24,083 nt of DNA from a virus. Below, piece by piece: positions 6,352-14,300 of the stretch; the first letter of the stretch is position 1, and the number at the start of each line of letters is the position of its first letter. Under the pieces are notes generated by a model, which was not told the origin of the DNA, did no database searches, and worked only from the letters and a program-made list of their open reading frames with translations. A program made the position numbers and the translations under genes. The stretch is taken from IMG/VR virus record IMGVR_UViG_3300025108_000383, positions 1-24,083 of that record; one strand, 5' to 3'.

Positions 6352-6361
6352 TGAAGTTTGA
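6290..6361 (+). other. nested 23-residue membrane ORF (possible, not established)
   Basis: In a second frame inside the end of the Fn3-like gene, ATG at 6290 opens a 23-residue frame, MESFWFFLFFLLGLSIGLYT-DEV, that stops at 6359-6361, ten bases into the holin gene. It would be a single hydrophobic segment with a short charged end. A weak GGTG precedes the ATG. T-rich DNA in this stretch gives hydrophobic peptides in several frames, so chance is a serious alternative. Small TM peptides next to holins are known (antiholins, small spanins), but a lipobox is absent. Confidence 0.2.
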
Positions 6362-6830
6362 TAGTATTAAAACAATTATAGGCGCAGTTGCGCCGACACT
6401 AGGTACGGCTTTGGGCGGCCCTCTTGGGGGTGCTGCAGCATCTGCAATAGCGGGAGTGTTAGGGTGTAAGAATGATGAGAAATCCATCGAGAAGGCACTA
6501 CAAACCGCCAGTCCAGAACAACTGGTTGAGATTAAAAAGGCCGAGCTGGATTTTGAGAAACGACTTGCGGAATTGGAAGTCGATGTATTCGAGCTTGAAA
6601 CGGCTGATGTCCAAGACGCTAGACGTTCTTTTGCAGGTGATTGGACACCTCGTATACTGGCCGTTGCTAGTTTTATTATGTTTGGTGGTTATATTTTTAC
6701 TGTTACTTTTCTTCCTGTCGAGAGCACTTCAGAGACTACTGTCGCGCTAGTGTTAGGGTATATGGGAGGCATTGTAAGTGCTGTGACTTCATACTACTTC
6801 GGAGCGAGTAATACCGATGACAAAGTTTAA
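6351..6830 (+). CDS. holin, 3-TM type
   Basis: A 159-residue protein. An N-terminal Gly/Ala-rich hydrophobic segment (residues 8-38, IIGAVAPTLGTALGGPLGGA, then AASAIAGVLG) is followed by a charged helix (43-90, with EKALQTASPEQLVEIKKAEL and DFEKRLAELEVDVFELE). Two TM segments follow (about 101-122 and 129-150). WTPR (98-101) just before the second TM is a mark I recall of the holin family called 'holin of 3TMs, for gene-transfer release'. Holins open the inner membrane at a set time so the lysin can reach the wall. It overlaps the upstream gene by one base (TGATG) and the M15 gene by 14 bases, which is the expected holin-endolysin pair. Confidence 0.83.
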   Translation: MKFDSIKTIIGAVAPTLGTALGGPLGGAAASAIAGVLGCKNDEKSIEKALQTASPEQLVEIKKAELDFEKRLAELEVDVFELETADVQDARRSFAGDWTPRILAVASFIMFGGYIFTVTFLPVESTSETTVALVLGYMGGIVSAVTSYYFGASNTDDKV

Positions 6831-7167
6831 ATACTTTAAATTAGAAGAGTTTGACTGCCAAGAGACTGGCGAGAACGACATGCAGGAAGAGTTTATTTAT
6901 GCGTTAGACCGCCTGCGAGAAGAGTGCGGGTTTGCATTCACAATTACTTCTGGGTATAGAAGCCCTACGCATTCAATCGAAGCTAAGAAAGCTGTTCCGG
7001 GAACTCACAGTCAAGGTATAGCTGCTGATATAAAGGTTACTGGTGGGGCACAACGATTTAAAATTGTAGAACAAGCGCACCGTCTCGGGTTTGGTGGTAT
7101 TGGCGTGGCTAAGACGTTTGTTCATGTTGATATTAGAAGCACAACGCCCGTGCTGTGGGTGTACTAG
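6817..7167 (+). CDS. endolysin, M15-type peptidase (D-Ala-D-Ala carboxypeptidase fold)
   Basis: A 116-residue single-domain enzyme. Residues 44-50 TSGYRSP, H64-x6-D71 within THSQGIAADIK, and FVHVDIR (101-107; H103, D105) form the M15 zinc-binding and catalytic pattern SGYRS...HxxGxAxDI...HxD. It is the Peptidase_M15_3 type and cuts peptide cross-links of peptidoglycan. The N-terminal KYFKLEEFDCQETGEN-D is the usual start of this family. It has no signal peptide, so it would need the upstream holin to reach the wall. The first 14 bases overlap the holin gene. The length is normal for the family. Confidence 0.86.
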   Translation: MTKFKYFKLEEFDCQETGENDMQEEFIYALDRLREECGFAFTITSGYRSPTHSIEAKKAVPGTHSQGIAADIKVTGGAQRFKIVEQAHRLGFGGIGVAKTFVHVDIRSTTPVLWVY

Positions 7168-7170
7168 GGG
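7166..7170 (+). promoter_or_regulatory. ribosome-binding site AGGGG setting the start at 7176
   Basis: AGGGG overlaps the TAG of the endolysin gene (7165-7167) and ends five bases before the ATG at 7176. It favours this ATG over an upstream in-frame GTG at 7155, which would lengthen the protein by seven residues. Confidence 0.6.
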
Positions 7171-7175
7171 TAACA

Positions 7176-9050
7176 ATGCCGTTACGTAAATTAGAACTTG
7201 CACCGGGTGTGAACAAAGAAGGCACCCGATACAGCACCGAAGGTGGGTGGAACGACTCCGACAAAGTACGGTTTCGCAAGGGCTTACCTGAAAAAATTGG
7301 TGGGTGGCGTCGGGTGTCCGAAGCTACGTTCAACGGGGTTGCCCGATCTATTCATACGTGGGTTAATCTAAGTTCTGACAGGTACACAGCCGTAGGCACG
7401 AACACTAAGTTTTATATAGAGTACGCCAGCGCGTATAACGACATAACTCCACTAAGAAGTACCACTAGCGCGGGAGACGTAACTTTTTCTGCGGCTGATG
7501 GGGACGCTACTATAACCGTTACTGACACAGCACACGGGGCTTCGGTAAACGATTTTGTCACCTTTTCGGGTGCTGTTTCTTTGGGCGGTAACATTACAGC
7601 GGCTGTCCTCAACGCAGAGTATCAGATAACAGAAATAGTAAACGCCGACAGCTACAAGTTTGAGGCAAGTGCTACAGCTAATAGCTCTGACTCGGGTAAC
7701 GGTGGGGGTAGTGTTGTAGGTAAGTACCAAGTCTCTGTGGGTTCTGATGTAGTAACCGCTAGAACGGGCTGGGGTTCTGGTACGTGGGGCGCGAATACTT
7801 GGGGTGCGGGACAAAGTTCTACTTTGTTTTTACGTACGTGGAGCCAAGCAAACTTCGGGGAAGATTTAGTATTTGGCCCTAGAGAGGGGCAGCTATATGT
7901 GTGGGATGGGCAAAATGCAGTCACTACACGGGGTGTTTTAGTGTCCAGTCTGGGAGGCGCGTCTAGTGTCCCAACAAAACAGAACATCATATTGGTATCA
8001 GACATAAATAGATTTGTATTTTGTTTTGGTACCCACGCGTATTTAGACGGTACGGAGACGCTTGACCCGCTGCTCATTCGGTGGTCAGATCAAGAGAGCC
8101 TTGTAGAATGGGCACCATCTAGCACAAACCAAGCGGGTAGCCTACGTTTATCAAACGGTAGTGCGATTGTTGCTGCGGAACAGGCACGACAAGAAGTTCT
8201 TGTATGGACAGACGCCGCGTTGTACGCACTGCAGTATGTTGGGTTTCCTGACGTATGGACAGCACAACTTGTTGGAGAGAACATATCCATAGCCTCACAG
8301 AACGCTGTGGCGTACGCCAATGGTATTGCTTTTTGGATGGGTAAAGATAAGTTTTATACATACGATGGCAACGCAAAACCTCTCCCTTCTTCTTTGCATA
8401 GGTATGTATTTGACGATATAAACCTATCGCAGCTTGGGCAAGTTGTGGCGGGGACTAACGAAGGATTTAACGAGGTGTGGTGGTTCTACCCGTCTACTGA
8501 CCAAACAGTAAATGACAAATATGTAGTCTACAACTACTTAGAGAATATATGGTACCACGGCAACTTGGGGCGTACGGCGTGGGAAGATTCTGGTATTCGT
8601 CAAGCTCCACTAGCTGCAACCTACAGTAATAATCTGGTAGAGCATGAGATAGGGGTAGATGACAGAGAGACAGCTACACCTGCGAGTATAAACGCATACA
8701 TAACATCTTCAGAATTTGACTTAGAGGACGGTCATAACTTTGCCTTTGTTTGGAGAGTAATTCCTGACCTTACGTTCACAGGGTCTACCGAGGGTGCGCC
8801 ATCCTTATCTATGACACTGTTTCCTCTGGACAGCTCGGGTTCTGGGTATAATACGCCAACTTCAGAGGGGGGTGTAAACACAGGCACTATAACTCAAGGA
8901 GTTACTGTAAGCGTAGAACCTTATACAACACACATAAACACCCGTGTGCGAGGGCGACAGATGGCGATAAAAATAGAGTCTACAGATTTAGGAGTAATGT
9001 GGCAGTTAGGCTACCCTCGCATAGACATGCGACCTGACGGGAGACGCTAA
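7176..9050 (+). CDS. tail nozzle / tubular-B-like structural protein
   Basis: A 624-residue protein. The first 60 residues (PLRKLELAPGVNKEGTRYST, EGGWNDSDKVRFRKGLPEKI, GGWRRV) are a pattern I recall at the start of long marine podovirus structural proteins. The body is β-rich with motifs such as ITPLRSTTSAGDVTFSAADG, LFLRTWSQANFGEDLVFGPR and LYVWDG, then a propeller-like run (VLVWTDAALYALQYVGFPDV; AFWMGKDKFYTYDG; VWWFYPST; YVVYNYLENIWYHG). Such repeated 'xVWxxxxxL' strands suit a tail-tube nozzle or P22-gp10-like hub. It would form the distal short tail below the adaptor. The typical start and an AGGGG site select 7176. It ends in TAATG with the next fibre gene. Confidence 0.62.
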   Translation: MPLRKLELAPGVNKEGTRYSTEGGWNDSDKVRFRKGLPEKIGGWRRVSEATFNGVARSIHTWVNLSSDRYTAVGTNTKFYIEYASAYNDITPLRSTTSAGDVTFSAADGDATITVTDTAHGASVNDFVTFSGAVSLGGNITAAVLNAEYQITEIVNADSYKFEASATANSSDSGNGGGSVVGKYQVSVGSDVVTARTGWGSGTWGANTWGAGQSSTLFLRTWSQANFGEDLVFGPREGQLYVWDGQNAVTTRGVLVSSLGGASSVPTKQNIILVSDINRFVFCFGTHAYLDGTETLDPLLIRWSDQESLVEWAPSSTNQAGSLRLSNGSAIVAAEQARQEVLVWTDAALYALQYVGFPDVWTAQLVGENISIASQNAVAYANGIAFWMGKDKFYTYDGNAKPLPSSLHRYVFDDINLSQLGQVVAGTNEGFNEVWWFYPSTDQTVNDKYVVYNYLENIWYHGNLGRTAWEDSGIRQAPLAATYSNNLVEHEIGVDDRETATPASINAYITSSEFDLEDGHNFAFVWRVIPDLTFTGSTEGAPSLSMTLFPLDSSGSGYNTPTSEGGVNTGTITQGVTVSVEPYTTHINTRVRGRQMAIKIESTDLGVMWQLGYPRIDMRPDGRR

Positions 9051-10111
9051 TGCCAGATGACGTAGGTTTCCGTGCCCCTGCACTACCACTAGCCCCTGCA
9101 GAATATAATCAAACGTTGTTTCAACAGACGTTTAAGATTCTTCGTCTGTATTTTAACCAAATAGACCAGCAATTTCGTGGGGAGTTAGGTTCTACTACAG
9201 TAAGTGGTAACTTAACTGTTACCGGCACTACTACACTCAATGGCGCGTTTACCGCCAATAATCAATACTCACAGTTTACCTCTTCAGTTATTAGTAGCTA
9301 TAGACACGGCCCTATTGTTGAGTTGTTTGCTAACTCAACTGACGCGACAACTGAGGGCGGTGCATTTGTTTTTACTGGGTTAAACGAAGACGATAGAAAA
9401 GTATCTTACGGGTCGTTTTATGTTAACAGAACTAATAAATCAGATGATGGTGAGCAAAAAGCCTCTTTAGTATTTACCGTAGCTGACGGCAGCGGAGCGG
9501 TTGACCCTTTTACTGATTACACTAATGATAGTTTTAAAACGGGTCACTCATTAGCGTTAAACATTAATGCAGACTACTTTATAACCACTGGGTACTTACG
9601 CTCAGACGCTGGGGAGTTAAAGCTAGGCTCAAAACAAGCAATAAAAGAAAGTGCGTTGCAGGGGGACTCTGGACAAAGTACGTATGACCTGCATATGCCT
9701 GAAAGTAGCAGAGCTAAAGTTATGCAGATAGGCGGCATAGGCCCGTTTGATGCGTGGATTTCAGCAAACCAATCCGTAGCTCAGATGATACAATACCGAG
9801 GCCAGAACATGATTATAGTGTCAGGCGGAGCACTTGAATTTGAATTACCCGCTTGTGCAGCGTCCTCAGATATTAGTGCAACTACTTGTAATATAGGCGA
9901 CATTTTTCAGATAAGTAATGCTGCTGGTGGGGCATTAACTATAGACAGAGATGGTAGTGGTACAGCCCAAACGGTATATTATTTTCCTAGCTTGACGCTA
10001 ACTGCGTTTACTAATAACCCTACGTTAGCTGTTGGCGGTACTATGATGCTACAGGCAGTAGCAGCTAATATCTGGATGGTATTTAACGACTCAGGGTTAT
10101 CAGATGCCTAG
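9050..10111 (+). CDS. second tail fibre-type protein
   Basis: A 353-residue protein. Residues 10-41 (ALPLAPAEYNQTLFQQTFKI, LRLYFNQIDQQF) form an amphipathic helix that I recall as an N-terminal attachment region of marine phage fibres. Residues about 47-68 carry a β-helix-like repeat (GSTTVSGNLTVTGTTTLNGA). The middle has strand-rich blocks (YGSFYVNRTNKSDDGEQKAS; HSLALNINADYFITTGYLRS). The C-terminal third, from about 245, resembles a fibre tip (MIIVSGGALEFELPACAASS; DIFQISNAAGGALTIDRDGS). It follows the nozzle-type protein with a TAATG overlap and overlaps the chaperone-like gene by eight bases. A receptor-binding role is inferred. Confidence 0.66.
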   Translation: MPDDVGFRAPALPLAPAEYNQTLFQQTFKILRLYFNQIDQQFRGELGSTTVSGNLTVTGTTTLNGAFTANNQYSQFTSSVISSYRHGPIVELFANSTDATTEGGAFVFTGLNEDDRKVSYGSFYVNRTNKSDDGEQKASLVFTVADGSGAVDPFTDYTNDSFKTGHSLALNINADYFITTGYLRSDAGELKLGSKQAIKESALQGDSGQSTYDLHMPESSRAKVMQIGGIGPFDAWISANQSVAQMIQYRGQNMIIVSGGALEFELPACAASSDISATTCNIGDIFQISNAAGGALTIDRDGSGTAQTVYYFPSLTLTAFTNNPTLAVGGTMMLQAVAANIWMVFNDSGLSDA

Positions 10112-10367
10112 CATACAAGATTTAATAGATAGTGGTGATCTTGCAGCAGCTTTAGCCGCAGCCGCAGAAACTTATGAAGGTAAGATGCGCAGAATAAGAA
10201 AGGACTTGTTACAAGAGAGCGATATAACTCAACTGGCTGATGCACCTCTTACAGACGCTAAGAAAGCGGAGTGGGCTGCTTATAGGCAGGCTCTACGCGA
10301 CATGCCGGTAACTAACGCATCGGCAACTACATACGAAGAAATTGTTTGGCCTGTTAAACCAGACTAG
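10104..10367 (+). CDS. phage tail assembly chaperone-like protein
   Basis: An 87-residue protein. The C-terminal half has the run RIRKDLLQESDITQLADAPL, TDAKKAEWAAYRQALRDMPV and a final YEEIVWPVKPD. This LxxSDxTQLxDAPLTxxKKxxWAxYRQxLRD ... VWPxxP pattern is the small domain I recall as 'phage tail assembly chaperone' (Phage_tail_APC type). The N-terminal 25 residues are acidic and Ala-rich. It overlaps the fibre gene by eight bases, and in other phages this domain sits beside or at the end of fibre proteins. Role as an assembly factor is from family knowledge; the client is not known here. Confidence 0.75.
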   Translation: MPSIQDLIDSGDLAAALAAAAETYEGKMRRIRKDLLQESDITQLADAPLTDAKKAEWAAYRQALRDMPVTNASATTYEEIVWPVKPD

Positions 10368-10375
10368 GGGGGAAT

Positions 10376-10840
10376 ATGGAACTTAAAAACGGGGTAACGA
10401 ACCAAGTACCGCCGCCAGAAGTTGTAATGGGGGCGTTGGAAAATTCAAATGTAAACGTGGAAGACGCGACCAAGCTGTTTACGGGTTTTATTACTATGCC
10501 CACAACAGTCCAAGTGCAGGTGAATAACACTGTGTTTGTGTACGCTGAAGCCAACAAGGAACATAAGGGTGAGGTTGTATGTTATATATACAATATCGAC
10601 ATAGAAAAAAATATGACTGATAACATCCTCAAGTTCTTGGACACCGTGCACCGTCGTGGAGTGGCTGCGGTTACGTTTCTTACCAAAGATAGTATGTTCT
10701 ATCGTGGGTTTATGCGGGCCTTACCTGACATAAACACGAGAGGTACTAAGGCAGGTATTGGGGAACAACAAAAGCGTAACTTATTTGTCGCCCGTGTAGT
10801 GTTTGGCGATAAACCGAAACCTAAGAAAAAGAAACGATGA
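10376..10840 (+). CDS. unassigned phage protein with Lys-rich tail
   Basis: A 154-residue protein beginning ELKNGVTNQVPPPEVVMGAL. Residues about 50-115 alternate strands and helices: VQVQVNNTVFVYAEANKEHK, EVVCYIYNIDI, NILKFLDTVHRRGVAAVTFL, then MFYRGFMRAL. This order is loosely GNAT-like, and it lies directly before a true GNAT gene, but no acetyl-CoA loop is visible. The end (about 147-154) is KPKPKKKKR, a charged tail like those of the small basic proteins at the start. A strong G-run (10367-10372) serves as ribosome-binding site. It overlaps the next gene by four bases (ATGA). The function is unknown. Confidence 0.6.
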   Translation: MELKNGVTNQVPPPEVVMGALENSNVNVEDATKLFTGFITMPTTVQVQVNNTVFVYAEANKEHKGEVVCYIYNIDIEKNMTDNILKFLDTVHRRGVAAVTFLTKDSMFYRGFMRALPDINTRGTKAGIGEQQKRNLFVARVVFGDKPKPKKKKR

Positions 10841-11298
10841 AAGTGACTGTTCGAGAAGGCGTATCCGCAGACATAACACCTATGGTGACGATGGGTAAGC
10901 GTATGCACGAAGAGAGCGTGTTTGCTAAGTTTAACTGGAACGACGCTAAGGTCACGCAGTTCGGCAAGTTAGCAGTATCGCGTGACGACACTTGTTTCTA
11001 CGTAGCTGAAGTAGATGGTGTACGTGCGGGTATGATTGTTGGCGCGTTAGTCCCTTATTACTTTGGAGACGACCTGCAGTTAGGTGAGTATCTATGGTAT
11101 GTGGCCCCTGAGTACCGTGGCACTTCCGCAGGTATACGGTTAGTTAAGAAGTTCATAGAGTTTGGAAAGGCTCACGACGTAAAAGAAGTGTGTATGGGCG
11201 TAAGCACGGGGATAACCCCCGACACAACAGGTAAACTCTTACAAAGATTAGGGTTTAATTCCATCGGCGGTATATTTAAGTATGGGGTAGGTGCATAG
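10837..11298 (+). CDS. GNAT-family N-acetyltransferase
   Basis: A 153-residue protein. Motif A is YVAPEYRGTSAGIRLVKKF (88-106), with the acetyl-CoA pyrophosphate loop R94-G-T-S-A-G99. Upstream strands (TCFYVAEVDGVRAGMIVGAL, 52-71) and the C-terminal TGKLLQRLGFNSIGGIFKYG (131-150) follow the GNAT plan. It would transfer an acetyl group from acetyl-CoA to an unknown amine. Similar single-domain GNATs are common near marine phage tail genes; they might modify a virion or host protein, but no substrate is shown. It starts in an ATGA overlap and is followed by a three-base gap to the giant gene. Confidence 0.83.
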   Translation: MKVTVREGVSADITPMVTMGKRMHEESVFAKFNWNDAKVTQFGKLAVSRDDTCFYVAEVDGVRAGMIVGALVPYYFGDDLQLGEYLWYVAPEYRGTSAGIRLVKKFIEFGKAHDVKEVCMGVSTGITPDTTGKLLQRLGFNSIGGIFKYGVGA

Positions 11299-11301
11299 CG
11301 T

Positions 11302-14300
11302 ATGTGCGGCGGGTGGGTTGGTAGAGTAACTGGCTTAGATAATTTTCGAGACGAAATCCTCGATGACTTTCTTGGTGTTGTGCCCGGAAAAGGCGGTCTG
11401 GTAGGAGACGCGCTTGAGGACGTAAACGACTTTTTATTTCGTGGCGGGCTTGAAGACGTTATCCGTGATGCTGGTCGTTGGATAGATGACGAGATAATTC
11501 AACCTGTATACGAGTTTCAAAAAGTATTTTTCCAAGTACTTATAGACGACCCACTCTATGCTGCCGCAATGATTACTGCGGGGCTAATCTATCCCCCCGC
11601 CATACCCTACATCGTCGCAATAAAAACAAAATCCGACGGTGGAACATGGGAGGAGGCAATCATAGCGGGGGCAACGGCTTACGTAACGCAGCAAGTAGCG
11701 CTACAAGTTGGTGAGTACGTTCCCGGTATAGAGTCTGAGTTAGCCGTAGCATTAACTGACGCGGGGCTATCTGCTTCCACTGCTGCATCCGTTGCCCAAG
11801 TCGCAGTAGGACTTACTGCTTCTGGACTTACCACTGGCACAATCGAAGTTATATTTGGCGGCAGTTTTAGTGATGGGTTCGCAGAAGGAGCGATTACATA
11901 CGGTGCGCAGTTCGCTGTAAGTAAAGCCGCAGGATTTATTGAGGACAAGACTGGATTTGAGTTTAGGCAATCAAAAGCACAGACTGATGCCGATGGCAAC
12001 GTAGTAACCGACGAGTTTGGTCAAACGGTGTATGAGACTAACGCTTCGGGTGAAATTGTAAAAGAGTTTAAGAAATTACCTAACGTAGTTCAGGCACTGG
12101 TCGTTGACTCCATTGCGGCGGAGTTACAAGGGAAGGAAATAACAAAAGAACTACTGTTAGGGTCTATATCAAGATCACTCATAACTGAAGAAGTTGTGGG
12201 GGAAACATTATCTAAGATAGACACTGCCCTGTTGGGCGGTGATGGCAACCTAACTGAAGACGGAGAATACTTCTTATCGTTTCTTACGCCCGCAGTGCAA
12301 GATGCAGCTACTGCGATAGCGAGTATGGGTGTAGGCGCTGAGTCGGGCGCTGCAGCAGCAAATTTACTACTTGAGGCGGTAGAAGAGTACGGTCTTGAAT
12401 CATTAGGAGAGGAGTTTGTAAACAACGCCTTATTTGCTGTAGACAGTCTGCGAGGCGTTATAGATGAGGTCACCGCCGCTAAAACTGCTCTCGACGAAGC
12501 GGTCGTTGGGTACGAAACAGTCGCAGAGGCTAGGAACGCTATCGCTTCAGAGCTTAATACTATAAGTGAACAGTATCAGCTAGAAATAGACCGTATAGCA
12601 TCTGACCCTAGTGGTGCGCTGTACACCACGTTGGTGGAGCAATTTAACAATAGTTTACAAGCTGTAACTGATGCCGACGGGAACATAAGGTACGAAGTAA
12701 AAGCGGGGGATGCGGGGTATCCTGCTAACTTGGGTTACACTTCAGTGGAAGAGTACTATCGTGATGTTGTTACGCAAACCCCGACCTACATAGACGATAA
12801 CGGTAACACTCAAGAATACGCCTCGTTTGAGCAGTTGCAGTTTGGACTACAAGAATCAAAACGCGCTGCGAAGCTATACCAAGATACCCGTGAACAGTAT
12901 GAAACCCAACTTCTTGACTACAACTCACAGTTAGAGGCACTCCAGACTGCGTTTGATACGGCGTCAACGGATTACAAAACCGCCAACGACAGCCTGCTAT
13001 CCGATGTCGAAGCCCTCGACGAAGAATTTAAGGTCAACGCTACAGCCCCTGCGATAAAAGAATTCGTGGAACTTATAAACCCCACGTTTAATGCGGATCA
13101 ATACGTAGCTTTAAATGAGCTAAACATATCTGCTTTAGATGCGCATAGACACTACGTGGAAGAAGGAGCTAGGTTAGGTTATTTTGTAAGTGACGCCCAA
13201 GAAGATGCGTTTGAAAAGAACGCAATAGGACAGTTACGTTCTGCGGCAGAGACTGCGATAGGCGTCCCAACTGAACGTATGACTACCGCACAGTTAGACG
13301 AGTTTAACCGACTTGTGAACACTGCGAGCGACGACATTTACTACGATGATCTCGGCAACTTCACTGCTGATAAGGCGATACAGCGAGAGTATTTAGACGC
13401 TGAAGGCAACCCGATTGTGGGGCCATTCACGCCAGAACAAGTAGCTAGTATAGCCAGTGCGTCATTGAGTTACAGTCCTGATTTTGTAAACACCATTGCG
13501 GATATAGCTGGTGGTTACGATTCCTACCTCGCAGGTGAAGGGGCTACTGTAGAAGAGCTACTGGCGCAGGATAAACAGACTATAGCAAAAGCCAACGAGG
13601 TTTCGTGGCTGGACGTGCTTAACGCTGGCGGAGTCGGTTACAACGAGACTACTGGACGTAAAGAGTATGTGACTGCATTGAAAGACGGGGAAAACAACCT
13701 CACGTTTTTTGACGCCATAACAGGTCAGAACAATTTGTTGGTTCAAGGCCAGTCAATAGACGAGCTTGCGGAGACATCGCCGCAGTCGTGGTACGAAGCT
13801 ACAAAAGAGATATTTAGCGGAATTGCAGAGACAGCAAAAACGCGTATAGGTGATACTGCAGAGTTGATTTCTGAAGCGCAATTAATTAAGTCGCAGGCAA
13901 ATGAAGAAGTGGGTCGCATCGTTGCAGATGAAGGTGAGAAAGCCCTGTGGACTGCGGGCATACTGGCCAAACATGCGATTATCGAGTCCCTTGATTTTGC
14001 GTTTACCAAAATTGATGAAGCAGCTATTGCTTTGTTTGATCCCACACAAGCGAGTAGCGTACTTAACTGGAGTCAAGAGGGCGTACAGGCTAAGAAAGAT
14101 ATGCTTCTCACTGCCGCGACGGACGCGTATGAGTTTGCCAGTAACATACCTCAATACAAAAAAGATTTCGCTGGAACCACTATCAGTGGGCTGGCGGGGC
14201 TTACACAAGATGTTGTCAGCTTAATACGATGGTCGGGGGAAAACACAAAAAACACCACCGCGTACCAGTTTGCCGAGAATCTAATACAGACCACCAACGG

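Noticed and set aside
6122-6361. Full 79-residue second frame inside the Fn3-like and holin genes
   Set aside because: The first 55 residues look random (Met/Ser/Leu) and lack a start signal. Only its final 23-residue part is kept as a weak candidate.
6472-6750. 92-residue alternative frame inside the holin gene
   Set aside because: The frame is hydrophobic at the end only because the holin DNA is T-rich. There is no ribosome-binding site, and it overlaps a confident gene.
7155-7175. GTG start at 7155 for the nozzle-type protein
   Set aside because: It would overlap the endolysin end without a ribosome-binding site. The ATG at 7176 has AGGGG upstream and gives the MPLRKLELAPGVN start expected for the family.
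11679-12473. Long open frames on the minus strand opposite the giant gene
   Set aside because: They have no ribosome-binding site or recognisable motif, lie wholly inside a well-supported + gene, and read as low-complexity reverse complements.
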